From Alviniconcha marisindica (Eukaryota; Mollusca; Gastropoda; Provannidae): a stretch of DNA of 64,000 nt. The notes beneath the pieces were generated by a model. That model ran no database searches and was not told where the DNA came from. It saw only the letters and a program-made list of their open reading frames with translations. The number at the start of each line of letters is the position of its first letter. The stretch's first letter is position 1. The stretch lies in contig JABMCL010002369.1 in NCBI GenBank assembly GCA_018857735.1, positions 83,813 to 147,812 of the forward strand, read 5' to 3'. Below are positions 37,001 through 47,890 of the stretch, in pieces. Position numbers and translations under genes: made by a program.

Positions 37001-37314
37001 TGTTTGAACATGCATTCAATAAAAAATATTAAAATCATTTCAAACCACTGAGAAGGCAACTAAAATTAGCAAAATGTCAAATGAGAGGGCACCATACTGA
37101 ATGCACAGCAAATAACATCTATAATATGTATCATATCATGTACGGACTTTATACCTGGAAACGTGACCTAAGCACAATCAAGAAACAAAAGAGGTAGATT
37201 ACCTGCCGGGGGAGGGCCTTGGCCCATCTTGCCATCAGGTTGAGGTGGGTATGCTGGGTTTGGAGGGGGGTAGCCACCCTCAGCACCAGGATAGGGAGGA
37301 GGAGGTCCTGACAT
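23394..37314 (-). CDS. LITAF: LITAF-domain protein (LITAF/CDIP1-like), 171 codons, five exons
   Basis: LITAF-domain proteins are small zinc-binding proteins of endosomal/lysosomal membranes. Coding exons in transcript order: 37203-37314, 33753-33770 (18 nt), 31225-31254 (30 nt), 27574-27820, 23394-23502; phases agree at every junction and sum to 172 codons with the stop. The protein starts [18 protein letters not shown], with a PPPY motif of the kind bound by NEDD4-type WW domains. A Pro/Gly/Tyr-rich region (AYGV microexons, repeated QPAYG) follows, then [23 protein letters not shown], the hydrophobic stretch [26 protein letters not shown] and HTCPNC. The two CxxC knuckles flanking a membrane-inserted helix define the domain. 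Exon 27574-27820 fuses what are two exons in the paralog at 49051. Its donor is followed by a 51-bp array carrying decoy donors. The microexons are inferred from splice signals and phase. Confidence 0.88.
23666..23829 (-). repeat. 164-bp duplicated segment, copy 2
   Basis: Near-perfect copy of 21794-21957, inside the last LITAF intron. It is embedded between G-rich stretches (about 23600-23665 and 23828-23846). Confidence 0.9.
24113..24166 (-). pseudogene. Stray copy of a LITAF exon end plus donor
   Basis: On the minus strand it reads CTGATCCTCTGCCTTGTTGG|GTAGGTGTGATGG, then GAGAAAAGGGTACC. This is the 3' end of exon 27574-27820 with its intron start, about 3.4 kb downstream. It encodes WLILCLVG in the right phase to join the exon at 23502, but the preceding sequence is not recognisable LITAF. 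It is probably a duplicated fragment or exon relic. Confidence 0.7.
24540..24865. repeat. Diverged direct duplication of about 140 bp, two copies
   Basis: The segment at about 24545-24660 (GGAATGGAAAGAGGTACAAC ... GATTCAGCATTAATTAGA) is repeated at about 24733-24845 (GGAATGGAAAGAGATACAGC ... GATTCAGCATTAATCAGA). The end of the small nested ORF falls inside the second copy. Confidence 0.75.
24818..26342 (-). CDS. Small two-exon protein nested in a LITAF intron, unknown function
   Basis: Not recognised. Exon 1 (26291-26342) starts ATG at 26342 and encodes [17 protein letters not shown]; it ends CGTG|GTAAGT, a strong donor. Exon 2 (24818-24966) follows a GATTTCAG acceptor in matching phase and encodes [20 protein letters not shown], then QHLPRGHTW and a less convincing hydrophobic tail ending YIYLKFA before TGA. 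The product is 66 residues: charged and probably helical at first, then a basic RKRGRP segment like an AT-hook or nuclear signal, and no predicted signal peptide. A CpG-containing upstream segment with a CCGGAAG (ETS-type) motif supports a real promoter. The gene lies on the same strand inside the last intron of the LITAF gene. The last about 20 residues fall in duplicated intronic-looking DNA, so the true 3' end may be different. Confidence 0.55.
25492..25571. repeat. (TG)n microsatellite
   Basis: About 80 nt of TG repeat within the intron of the nested small gene. Confidence 0.97.
26343..26470 (-). promoter_or_regulatory. Candidate promoter / 5' UTR of the nested small gene
   Basis: On the minus strand the DNA upstream of the ATG at 26342 is richer in CpG than its surroundings (CTCGAGTTGCGCGATCGC) and contains CCGGAAGCG, an ETS-type core often found at TATA-less housekeeping promoters. 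Function is inferred from position only. Confidence 0.4.
26981..27596 (-). repeat. 51-bp minisatellite made of a LITAF exon end and its donor
   Basis: Twelve units of 51 bp; about ten are identical. On the minus strand each unit is TTTGTCTGATCCTCTGCC + TTGTTGG|GTAGGTGTGATGG + AGAAAGGGGTACC. The first 25 nt are the end of exon 27574-27820 (codons for CLILCLVG) and the rest is the start of the intron. Each unit therefore holds a complete donor site. The period is a multiple of three, so both strands give long repeat ORFs that are not genes. Confidence 0.95.
28790..29130. repeat. Two (TG)n microsatellites
   Basis: TG runs at about 28789-28817 and 29082-29108 in the LITAF intron between exons 31225 and 27820. 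Confidence 0.9.
29330..29480 (+). repeat. Two tandem SINE-tail-like segments
   Basis: TAGAGAACAGCGCTTTATAA followed by GAATTATTTATTATTATT, then again TAGAGAACAGCACTTTATAA with GAATTATTTATTATGATTAT. They resemble the SINE tail near 55120. No tRNA-like head is visible here. Confidence 0.5.
32200..32485. repeat. 45-bp minisatellite, about 6.5 copies
   Basis: Units read CACCATGCTCCCTTCCCCAT then CTCATACACACAAACATGCCACAAA. The array lies in the LITAF intron between the two microexons and is followed by a poly-G run (about 32507-32527). Confidence 0.95.
33958..34029. repeat. Poly-G run followed by (GA)n
   Basis: About 26 nt of G followed by about 43 nt of GA repeat in the first LITAF intron. Confidence 0.95.
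34600..34940 (-). mobile_element. tRNA-derived SINE with a nested 85-bp insertion
   Basis: The minus strand starts GGGGCAGATATAGCTCAGCT with a good A box (TAGCTCAGCTGG) and later has a B box (GGGTTCAAGTCCC, about 34751-34763). Between them lie 85 bp (34805-34889) flanked by a 14-bp direct repeat, TGTGCCTGCCTTTT (plus strand 34791-34804 and 34890-34903). Removing the insert and one repeat restores normal tRNA-like A-to-B spacing. Confidence 0.75.
35300..35525. repeat. About 115-bp tandem duplication, two copies
   Basis: TGTCAGGGAAACATT ... ATGACTCAATACGA.TGTTTGAACAAGAAGCAGCAAG ... ACTTTTAGTAAA occurs twice in tandem with a few differences, in the first LITAF intron. Confidence 0.85.
35868..36428 (+). 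other. 186-codon open frame in the LITAF intron, probably not a gene
   Basis: The longest open frame outside simple repeats, antisense in the first LITAF intron. The translated sequence is Lys/Ile/Leu-rich with no recognised motif and lies in AT-rich DNA. I see no splice or family signal supporting it. Confidence 0.15.
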
Positions 37315-37869
37315 GGTTTCTGGTCTTCTTGAGATTGTCTAAAGCTGGAACTGGAAAGAAAGCAAACTTTTCAGCTTTCACTTTTACATTCAATGGTCCA
37401 AATAATACAGAAGCTGAGAGTCTGTGAGGCACTCAATTACTGATTAGTGCAGTTTCTGGGAAGTGTGTACCACTCATAAATGTCTGCAAGTGCAACACAG
37501 TGTTGCTGAACTGCAGATGAAGAACAAAACATTAAATGCAACACAAAGGTTCACTGTTTCAGTGTTTAAGAATTGGATCATACAACACACAAAACATCCT
37601 ACAAACCAATTTTGTGGCTCAATCAACCCAGTCTGTGAAGACAAAAAGCTCCAACTGCACACATACTAGCCCAGTCCACCATAATGTAGACCTGAAATAC
37701 TCTACTATGCATCAGGGTCAAAAGTACTTGACATGGGAACAAATCTCATGGTTCCAATGTTATGAAACAGGAAATGTGTCAGTTATCTCCCTTCAATAAC
37801 TGTAATGGTTCATAACATGCTCTGTCACTCGATGTTCATGATTATGTCCATGTAACACTAACAATCACA

Positions 37870-39106
37870 TGTGAGCAAGTGCTCTTTGTACGTTTTTACA
37901 ATAATCCCGCCCCGGTTATCAGATCCATGCAATTTCATTACTGTACTGTTAGTAACCCGGGAACCGGAGCAGACGACGCTTTTGTTTTGAAGCGCTGCGT
38001 GTTGCGTAACGCCACATGGCCTTCACACAGCCGACCGGCGATAGCCGCTGGTGCGCGCCATTTTCAAATCTGTTTACTCCCTTAATATTTTGACCGCTTG
38101 TTTGTTTACCTACTCCTTGTTCACCTAGTCCTTTTTATGCACTAAGCCATGTGTAATATAATTTGGCATCTTAGAATGTTTATTTAGATCTTATTTAGAC
38201 GCAGGATCGAGCTTAATCAGTAGTCGATGCCTCTCTGGGTCCATTCTTTTTATAGCCGTCGTCTGCATGGCGCATTTTCTGTGTAGTACTAGTGAATAGT
38301 AGTGAATCGTTGTTTTGACTCGATGAAAGTAATTCTGTGTCGATCAATGCTTTGTCGTATAGTATTTTGCTTAGCTGACTTCATGTTTAGTGTTTATTTT
38401 GGGTTGAAATTAACTTATTAAGTGTTGTGTACTGTATAAGCTAAGTTATATTCATAGACTACTTGGTATCACTATCAGCGCTGCTGCGACTAAAATAACG
38501 CGCCCCAGGCGAAAGTTCGCACCGATTGTTTTAGTGCTAGTCTTTGAGTGTGTCTTGCTTCTCTTACAGAGCGTTGTATTGTAATTGTTATGTACCATTT
38601 TAACCGTGGGAGCGTGCTCTTTATTCTGATATAAGTTTTAGCGACAGTTATGTTTTGTACATTGTGTTAGTTGTGATTTAGTTGTACGAATCTGCTTATA
38701 GATAGGTGCAAGCCACGCTTCCCACTCTTGTTGTAAATTAAATAAGTCATGTGTGTACATTTTGTTTATACGGTTTAAAAGGTTGTAACTGTAGCTTTTA
38801 TTTGATGTATTTCATGTTTTAATTAGTTTAGTTATTGTTGAGGAAACTGTATTGTGCGGGCCAAGGAAACACAATAGTCAGCCATTTTGTGGTCCAGAGG
38901 GCTGATTTCATTGTAGCGATAGCGTGTGTTCTTTGCGGCCCGCGCAGTTCTCTTATCTATGCGTGCGCGTGAGGATTTTGGGTGTGCTGAGAAAGTTGTC
39001 TGCTGCTGTAGAATAAAGCCTGTTTGCCGTCGCCACCTGCTGTGGTCTCCATTTTGACTGACTCCGCTGCCTGTGTCCTGTCCTTCTACCACTCCACTCC
39101 ATTACA
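37870..39106 (+). mobile_element. Probable solo LTR of an LTR retrotransposon
   Basis: A 1237-bp unit beginning TGTGAGCAAG and ending CACTCCATTACA (TGT...ACA termini). It is flanked by a 4-bp direct repeat CACA (37866-37869 and 39107-39110). Near the 3' end an AATAAA (39012-39017) is followed by GCCTGTTTGCCGTCGCC and a pyrimidine-rich end, the layout of an R-U5 region. Composition differs from the flanks (more CpG). There is no gag/pol sequence and no second LTR, so a solo LTR is most likely. It lies upstream of the LITAF start codon at 37314 and may sit in the first, non-coding intron. The short target duplication is low-complexity, so the exact left end is uncertain. Confidence 0.65.
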
Positions 39107-39110
39107 CACA

Positions 39111-40381
39111 TAAAAAAAGTTTTCGCATAAGCTGGTCATGAAAACATAACTTTTACTGTTTCAGTTTCATCCATCTGCAGTTGCCATGATCTTGACACTT
39201 GAGCAAGGCCATCAATCAATGACAATGTGTTGTGAAATTACTGAAAGTGTTTTTAAGTTCAGTTCAGTTTGGCAAAGTTCACATGGAGTGCAAAGTTCCT
39301 TGGAGATTCGCAATGGATTTTTGTTTTCAACCTTCCTTGGAGTTTCGAAATGGATTTTTTTTTTTTTTAAAGATACCCTGTGGGTGCTGGTCAGACAGAT
39401 GGCCTAACAAAAAAGACAACAACAAAAAAAGGCTGGTCACTCCTTACCAGTTATGTTTCTTGTAGAGGCCCTGCCCTGCCAGAATATGTTTTAAAATCTC
39501 AACTTTTTATTTTAAAATAAATCAGGGTCATTTTCATCCTAACCCTTTCTTACTCTTAGCTATCCATCTCTTTGTGTCACCCATTGGCAACAAATACAAT
39601 TAAGTGAACACTTTTATATTGCACCATTCTCTGCTCTCAGACACTTGCCATACACTTGTCACACATGATTCTCAGTGAGTGAGTGACTGTAAGTAGCATT
39701 TTCAATATTATAGCATGTTTTGAATATCCAACAAAGTGTACTTCCAAGTTACACTACAGAGCTATTTGGTTGTTACATGTCTGGTGCCACATGAAACTGC
39801 TGCTGTCTCAGCACATATTCTGTGTACACCATACAACCATGCACCAGTTTAGAGCATCACTTCATTTGAAGCCACATACCAGTGACTGTGGTAGGTTCAT
39901 TAAAAGTTAAAATGAAACCATGTATGGCATGCACAAATGTGTTGAAAAAAACATGCATGGGTCAATTATTGTCATGACTCGCATACATGCAAACCAGCAA
40001 TCTGACAGGCCCAAATATTCCCCCAAGGGCCCTCCAAAGGACCCCTCTGCTGTCCTTGACATGAGGTCCCTCCATTAGCGGTTTTGTCTAGGTCCTTCAG
40101 TTATACATCTTGATTTACTGAACTTGATTAAATTCTGTCAACTGAAGCCCCTGTTGCACAGCACAGAAATCAACTTCTATGCAGTTCAAGCAAATGGTAA
40201 CATTAACAGCAATTGATATTAGTAGTTGTGTTGTTTTTTGCTGGTACTATGGTATGGTAAGCCTATTTCAAAGGCATAGTCTTATATAATGCATGTTGTC
40301 TTTCTAGTCCCCTGTGTGTGTGAGTGTGTGTGTGTGTGTGTGTGCGCACGCGCGTGCGTGTGTGTGTGTAAGGTGTGTGTG

Positions 40382-40412
<31 letters not shown>

Positions 40413-42092
40413 AAGGTGCAGGCACTGCTGTGCTTTTGTCCTTTCTGGATTTGTGTTGGTGGCTAATAAGCTAGTTAGGAAACTAGATCTTTGATTTTTG
40501 CAGATGCTCTACATCATAGATCTGTTATGTAACTATTAGATGCATCACAATCTAATTCTGAAAAATGTGTATACATGTATACATCATTACATGTGATGTG
40601 GCAACTGGCATTTCAAACTGTGCAAAATAATGCATAAAACATGTTATTACTGTTAATGAGATCCCTGCATACATCACATGCATGTGACTGGGATCTTTCA
40701 GTTTTGCACATGCTAGTTTGCTACTGCAGCAACATGGGGTGGAAACTGGAACTGATACTGAAATGAGATTGAGAGTCAGCACTGAAAGTTGGCGAGACAA
40801 AGAAACTCCTCCCAGTCCCACTCCTGCCATGACTTAAAACCCATGACCTCTTGAACGCAAGTCTGCTCTACCACTGAGATATTCCTGCTCCCCAGCACAG
40901 ACTAGGCAAGTCAATTGATACAAATATTTTTCAAGACTCACCTGTGTGTACTCTTAACTCTAAATAAAAAAGAACCAAAGTAAATAATCTCAACAATAAT
41001 GAATAAAACTGTTTTATAACTTGTATTAACTAATTAAGACTGGTTCATGGAGATGAAGGCTTCAGTATAAGTCTACTAAGTGTAAAGGTGTAAAACTAAA
41101 CAAGATTGCTACTTGTCGGTAAATAAAAATTAAGATAATAAGAATAAGAATTAAGATAATATTAATAATACTGAAATCCTGATACAAGAACAAATGTCAA
41201 GCTGTATAACTATCATACACTAATGCGGTGATACTGATAGTGATACAGCAAGTAAGACTATGAGGACACTAAAAACAAAAACAAACTAACTGCCAACAAT
41301 CTAAATTCAATCAATTATGGTTATCATAATATCAATATCAATAGTTGCTCTATTTCCAGTCACTGAATCAGGATTTTTGAGTGTGTGCACAAAATGCCAC
41401 TCACTGTACTTGTAGACTTCTACCAGTAGCAGTAACTAGTACTAACTACTACTGTGTACTGCTACTAGACCTAGTAGTAGTAGTAAGTACTTGACTACCA
41501 CAGGCACAGTTACAGTTACAGAACTTACATGGAACAAAAAATGTAAATTGTTGTTATTCTGTGACTCTTGTATATATATTGTAAATGTAATACATATAAT
41601 TTATATACACATTTTCCTTATTAGTATTAATTCGTCATTAGTTCACGGAGGCATACTTTGATTCTATTATTTCAAACAGTTTTCAATATTCACCTATCTA
41701 AACAACATTAATCATTTACACCAATCCCCAGTACATTTCTGAAACTAAAACCGCAGTCATTCGGTTCTTTCGACTAGTAATCAAACGGTCTTAAACAACA
41801 ATTTCTAACTGGAATCTTACCCAACTGTCCCCAAAGATTTTGGAAGTGGGCAATAAGAATTATGATTATCGATATAGTACAACTTCCTTGTAAGCACAAG
41901 ACTACTGAACTCTAACCGGATGTTGGGGTGTGCGGGCATGATGGGCGCGTCCCTAGTTTGATACGTCGATATACTGTAGCTAAGTTCTACATGCTCGGTT
42001 ATAAATTATCAGCAGCAGGAGTTGTGATAATATTCTAGACTCTGTTTGTGGAACTGTCCAGGATAATAGTAACACAGCAAACAACCTCTCAC
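39111..42092. other. Stretch without recognised coding sequence
   Basis: Contains TG-rich microsatellite at about 40310-40412, a SINE at about 40680-40897, short CTA/GTA-rich repeats (41420-41490), and otherwise AT-rich sequence. No conserved exon was recognised on either strand. Confidence 0.6.
40670..40897 (-). mobile_element. tRNA-derived SINE (Pol III type), diverged
   Basis: On the minus strand, GGGGAGCAGGAATATCTCAG then TGGTAGAGCAGACTTG resembles a tRNA 5' half with an A box. About 30 nt later ATGGGTTTTAAGTC is a degenerate B box. The body continues to about 40670. Confidence 0.6.
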
Positions 42093-42130
42093 CTGCGTCG
42101 AGAAAGCTTCTTCGGTTTGTTTGTTTAGAT
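42093..42130 (-). promoter_or_regulatory. Candidate non-coding first exon of the LITAF gene at 23394-37314
   Basis: On the minus strand, GAAGCTTTCTCGACGCAG|GTGAGAGG is an excellent 5' splice site. The LITAF start exon has a matching CTTTCCAG acceptor about 35-40 nt before its ATG, so an upstream non-coding exon is expected. Linking the two is inference. Confidence 0.35.
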
Positions 42131-42139
42131 GAGAGTGTT

Positions 42140-42360
42140 GAAACAGTGCCGTGTGCAAAAGCACTACCCTAAGATGATGGGAGTTACCTGCCCATGTTTA
42201 GCTGTAGGCGTGTACAACCTGGGCAAAGATGTTTGTACAAGACTGTTAGATCAGTTAAATTATATGGCTAGAGCTCAGGAGCTGTGTGAAAGTCGAGGTG
42301 GCCGTCCTGGGCTCCCGTCCGTAATAAGCCTACGGTTTCTATGGACGTAAAGCAACACTG
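42140..42360 (-). repeat. Dispersed repeat family B, copy 2 (inverted)
   Basis: The reverse complement matches the second half of 3250-3465: GGAGCTGTGTGAAAGTCGAG, GTGGCCGTCCTGGGCTCCCG, then GTAATAAGCCTACGGTTTC and GGACGTAAAGCAACACTG. Confidence 0.75.
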
Positions 42361-42606
42361 CAACCATATTAATTATGTGGCGTGTTGGAGGGACGGGGTT
42401 TCTTGGCGGGTCTTAATCAACAAACAGAAAAGTCAACCTGTTGACAGTTATTTGACCTGGCGTGCGCATAGCCACAGACCAGAGAAAAAAGAAGAAGAAA
42501 AAACAACAACAAAAACAAAACAGACAGCCGTGACTAAAAACACACACATTAGCTATGGAAAAAGGAAAAAGCCAAACAAAACGAACCAGCAATACCCGCA
42601 TATGTA

Positions 42607-42654
<48 letters not shown>

Positions 42655-44369
42655 ATTTGAATGTTTGTTGTTTGGCAAGATACATGTATTTTTTTAAAGA
42701 GTTTATACTGAGGACCATAATGGGTTAGACATGTTATATGCCCATTTATTATTAGTAGTAGTACTAGTAGTATTGTACTAAAAGAAAAAAAGAAAAAAAA
42801 GTGGATGTACTTCTGGAGGAGTTTGTGTACCTTGTATTAACTAACCTGTAAATGCATGCCAGATGAGAGTTACCATAGGCAACTCAGGTCTTTGTTGCTG
42901 TATTTGCGTTATGTATAATATATAGAGTGCTAATAACTCCCTTGTGTGTTGATACTAAAAAACAAAAACAAAAAAAACACCTGACTATTCGGTACGCAGG
43001 GCGTTAGGCCGGCTAGCTGTGACATGATCATATTTTCTACACTGTCAAGTTGAGTTCTGTAATGTATTACTATGGAAGTAAGATTCTAAAATAAAGATAC
43101 CAATTACCACAATAGCAGGGTACGGGTACGTTTTGAAACAAACCAAATCCTCAATTTTTAGTTACATTTTTTTTTTAAATTTAGAAATAAGAATAAGGGG
43201 TGCATGTGAGTTTGTGACCGTAGTTTAACAATGAACCCAGTCTCTTGACATGTTAGTCTGCCTGCCAATGCTCCAGCATACAACTCTGGCTAAGGTTTTG
43301 GCCAAAGCCCGTCTATTTTAAAATACACAGGGGCTTTGGTTTTTGGTAGACTGGCTCAACAGTTCAGAAACCCAGATGTCAGGATTATGACAAAAACAAA
43401 TCATTGAACGCCTTGGCAAAGTCACTGAATGGATAGTGCCACTCATTTTGAAGATATCCATTTTATATTTCTAAAAATACTGCTTACTTATGATTGCAAA
43501 CAATGCACCATCAAAAAAAATGCCAGGACTTAACCATCACCCAGTGGCGGCCATCTAGGTCTGTAGTGTGTGCGTGGTGGTGGTTAACTGTCCAATGGTG
43601 AATTGTCCAGCAGCAAATTGTCTGGTGCATGTGTATTGTCACTCCAGCGAACCATCACACCAAGCAATTGCTGCTGAAGGTTCACAAGACATTGGGAGTC
43701 AGTCCTTGGTCGCCATGGCCTGGCTGATCAAAATCTAAAATACAATTGATGTATAGTCGAGTCAGTCACAACAGGAAAGATTTCAGAGGACTGATTGAGG
43801 CATGTGGTGTTGGTGGTTTGTGCCTCTGTGTGAACGTGGTGTACTTGTGATACACATCACAAGCTCCATGCAAGAGTTGTCATCTTTATAAAACAAATTT
43901 TCCATCAGCGATGATACTGGAAATGGGTACTGCTGACTGACGTATTGTATAAAGATCAAGAGCACTTTGCCAGGAAAAGCTTATATTCAGGGTTTTGAAA
44001 CTGCGTGTCGACGCAAAATTAATGAAGAGTTGATCAAGCAGACTTAAGGAAGACCAAATGTTCACTTTTCAGTGTGTGTGTTAGTGTGCCTAGAGAGAGA
44101 AAAAGAGAGTCTGTGTAACACTTTGTGAAATCTAGAACTTAGTTTTGCAGTTAGACTCCAAACAGCATGCAAGTGATGCAAAAATGTTGATTCCCCCAAT
44201 CGCTGTATTACTACCTGCCTGAACTGGTCAGATGACCTAATGCAGACCGGTCCTCAGCCAATCCTTGCGCATGCATACAAAAGAGGTAACCCCTCCTCCC
44301 CTACCCACCCACCCCCTCCAACACCATTACTGAAGTCTGTACAGAACTTGGAACAGAAAGATGGCGGTG

Positions 44370-44550
44370 TAATCTTGTTTTTAACATAATTTTTATTACT
44401 CACAGAGAAAAAATATACACGGTAAACAAGTGTACAGTAAATGTAAACTGCTAAAATGTTATGTAATCTTGTTTTTAACATAATTTTTATTACCCACAGA
44501 GAAAAAATATACACGGTAAACAGTAAATGTAAACTGCTAAAATGTACACC
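44370..44550. repeat. About 90-bp tandem duplication, two copies
   Basis: GTAATCTTGTTTTTAACATA ... CACAGAGAAAAAATATACAC ... GTAAATGTAAACTGCTAAAA occurs twice. The second copy lacks about 11 nt. Confidence 0.9.
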
Positions 44551-45191
44551 CACAGATCCCTCACACAGCTCCCTCAAAAATAAAATAAGTGGTTATGTAC
44601 ATGTATCAAAATGAAAGAAATGACTTTATTCACATAACCGTCTTGTATGTTTCAGCAAATGAGATGGTTTGAGTGGAAAAATATAGATATACTTCTAAAA
44701 TATCATCCCAAAAGTATTAACGTAAAAAAAAAGATGTTGGAGTGTTTTTGCAAAAAAACTGCAAAAATGCTCAAAACTCACGCCGTTTCATCATGTCTAA
44801 TTAATTTTCTGATATTCTGTGTCAAGATTGTATGTAAAAGCTATTTTGACCAAATAATCCAAAATTATGTGGACTCACAATAAAATTAAAAGAAAGAAAA
44901 AAGTCAAAAGGCATACAATTTTTGTCCATGTCTGGCTGGGGTTGGATGAGGGGACATTCAGTGTGTAGGAGTTTACAATGCATCTCTACCCAAGTGACAT
45001 CAGATACATTCCCACAACTTGGATAGCTAAATGGATTCTACTGTACATACTCTCCCATGTGTGATGTTTTCCAACAGGAAACCCTATGAGTTACTTTCCC
45101 AAAAGCCTTGTGTCCAAGCTCATCAAACTGATCACTGATACTGTGATTATCTGTCTGTAACCTAATTAGTGTTAGTAACCACATGATCAAA

Positions 45192-45262
45192 CATGGCAAT
45201 AGGAAAGTGGTTAAGACAGGGTTTGGGATCAGAAGGTCACGGCTTCACATCCTTGTATGGGC
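45192..45262 (+). mobile_element. Possible tRNA-derived SINE head
   Basis: AAGTGGTTAAGACAGG resembles an A box, and AAGGTCACGGCTTCACATCC is a degenerate form of a T-arm/B box, at tRNA-like spacing. A C-rich body follows (45278-45300). Confidence 0.4.
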
Positions 45263-46595
45263 AGTAATCTTCTTATCCACCCCCCACCCCCACCCCCCAA
45301 TGCTTGTGAGCTCAGCGTCTAATCCTTTTGATGAGGTCTCATGTGCTACACAGGCGGACACTTTAAAGAATTCATTGCAGCAGAAAAACTGTATCCACCA
45401 ATATAAACAGCTCATTATTAGCAGGCTTGGCAATGCAGTACTGTCACAGCTGGCTTTTCACCGACAGGACCCAATCTTGGGTATAGCATCAGTTCACTGT
45501 CTGGAAAACCCTACAGGCATGATGTACATGAAAATAACCCCCCACAAAAAAACATCAGGACCAGAAAACAACACTAGTCTGATCCCTCCCCACCCCCTTG
45601 CAAAAAATCAAACAAAGAAAAAACAGCAACAAAAACAAAAAACAACTATTACATACATGGTGCAGCAAATGCCCAGTACAGCATGCACAATATAAGCATT
45701 CCCCACCCCACCCCCTCATTCTGGCACCAAATGAAACCCCCCACAAAGTCCATAAAAACATGACAAGGATCTAGGAGGGCTGTAACAGAGGAGGAGGAAT
45801 TCTCAATTTGATTTTCAATGAAACAATCTGTCATCTAATAATAACAATAAATTTTGTTTCATAATTCAAACCAAGTGTGCAAGATGTCCAAGCAATGAAG
45901 TCTTCAGCAAGTGTAAACATAAGATCAGAGCAAGCATCATTCAACTATCAGAGAAAAAGAGGCAGTTATTTTTACCTTATAAAACAAACACAACACCCAA
46001 CAGCTCAAAACTGCATGTACAGCAGAAAATGCATGCAAGGGCAGCAGATCAAACAATCATTTAAAAGTACATTAAGTTGTGTTGCAGCCACACACTCCTC
46101 TGTTACTCTGATACTAGTGATAGCAAGACAATTTGACTGGGCATTGTACTGTTAATTGATAACATGAAGTGTAAACTAGTAAGGCACAGAAAGAAAAAAC
46201 AGAAGAAGAGGAATAGCACAGCAGATATATCTGTAAAAAGTTACTTCACGGACACAATGCTTAAGGATGGTTATAATTTTAATCCTTTGACCGGCACTCC
46301 TTGTAATGAGGTTCAAGTAACATCCTTGTCAATTCCAGCACAAAAATGCTGAGCAGCATAAAGGTGTTTGCTATTTCTTTCACAAAGAAGCCCAGCAGCA
46401 GAGAGTGTTGGACACTGAGGTGACTTGTCTACACGAACAGCAGTTAATTACTTAATAAAAGAGGTATCAGCATGAATATCTTTATGCCTCAGGTATATAT
46501 TTGCTTTGCTTTTACAAAGAAGCCAACAGAGAGTGAAGGACAAACAGCAGTTAATAAAAGAAACCTGTATCAGCATGAATTTGCTTATGCCTCAA

Positions 46596-46829
46596 TTAAC
46601 CTTTTCACTGCCATGGTTGCCGTGATGTCACCTGAAAACTACCAGTAAAGTTTGAAATTTGAAATCCTTAAGTTCTTTCCCCTTTCTTTCAAATTAGCAT
46701 TTAAAAGGATTTTCATCAAATCGCACATTATCTGAAAGTGTATTCATTACAGGACCAGAAAATATCCTGTTTGCAGGTGTACACTTTTCAGTCTGGAAAT
46801 TTTACAGGGTGGGGCAATGAAGGGGTTAA
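46596..46829. mobile_element. TTAA-flanked MITE, copy 3
   Basis: Starts TTAACCTTTTCACTGCC and ends GGGCAATGAAGGGGTTAA, the same termini and TTAA flanks as 10352-10551. The interior shares CCTTAAG, TTTCATCAAA and the GACCAGAAAATAT..TGTTTGCAGG motif with the copy at 16510-16690. Confidence 0.8.
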
Positions 46830-47744
46830 TGCAGAAAGACTTCATCTCCAGCATAAATCTGGGGTAAGAGTTGATGGTCACGCATATTTCATTTTCATCC
46901 ATGTACATATACATCATAGAAGTAATAATTTTTGAAAAAGATCAACGTGAATTCAATTTAAAATGTACCACAACACTAATAAGTCCCAAGGCAATAACGT
47001 CTGTACATCCTGGAGGAAATGGCGCAATGCAAGATGGTACACCTTAAAATTATGAAAAAGGCACCACTATCACCAACACTGGAACAATTTCAAACACAAA
47101 ACTGAAAAACTCCTGAGAATTTTGTTTTTCCTGTAACTTTGTTTTTCTAAGCATGCAGGTCGCCTTGAACTGTACTGAATATATTTTGGACTACTGAATT
47201 ATAATTAACTACTGAATAATACACAGTTGACATTAAAGTCACACAGCCCATGAAGCAGACCATTATGGATGAGTCTAACAAAAACGTCTCTGAGTATAAC
47301 TGGCTTTGAAAATAAAATTGAATTCAAAACTACAATATCTTTACCAAACATGTGGCACATGTGCATCATAACGTAATAGCTTCCAGCAAGCAGAGTCAGT
47401 AAGCAGACTAAAAGAAGGAAAGCAAAAGACAGCAAACAAAGGGACTGTCTGAAAAGGAGCCTGTTAATATTTCATCTAGTGCTGTTGCTTTTTATGAAAA
47501 AAACTATTTTTGGACAGGCTGGGACTCTGCATATACTACAAAGCATGCATCTACAAACTTTTTTTACAGCAGTAATATTTACAAAACATTCCAGTTCAAG
47601 ATGGTAACATTCGGTGATTCATAAACCAAGAAGTAACCATACATTTCTCTTGTGTGCACAAGTTCATTGGAACCAAGTCAAAATGTACAGCAGGTGGGAC
47701 AAGGCGTCAGCTGATGGCCATAAACTCGAGCTTCTTTAAAAAAA

Positions 47745-47890
47745 TCAAAAAATCCACACTATGATGCAGTCTTTAAAAAAAAAAAATTCCACACTATGAT
47801 TCAGTCTTAAAAATAAATAAAAAATCCACACTATGATTCAGTCTTTAAAAAATATATAAAAAATTCACACTGTAATTCACTCTTTAAAAA
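47745..47890. repeat. About 40-bp AT-rich tandem repeat, four copies
   Basis: Units contain AAAAATCCACACTATGATTC followed by AGTCTTTAAAAA; the last copies are diverged. Confidence 0.85.
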
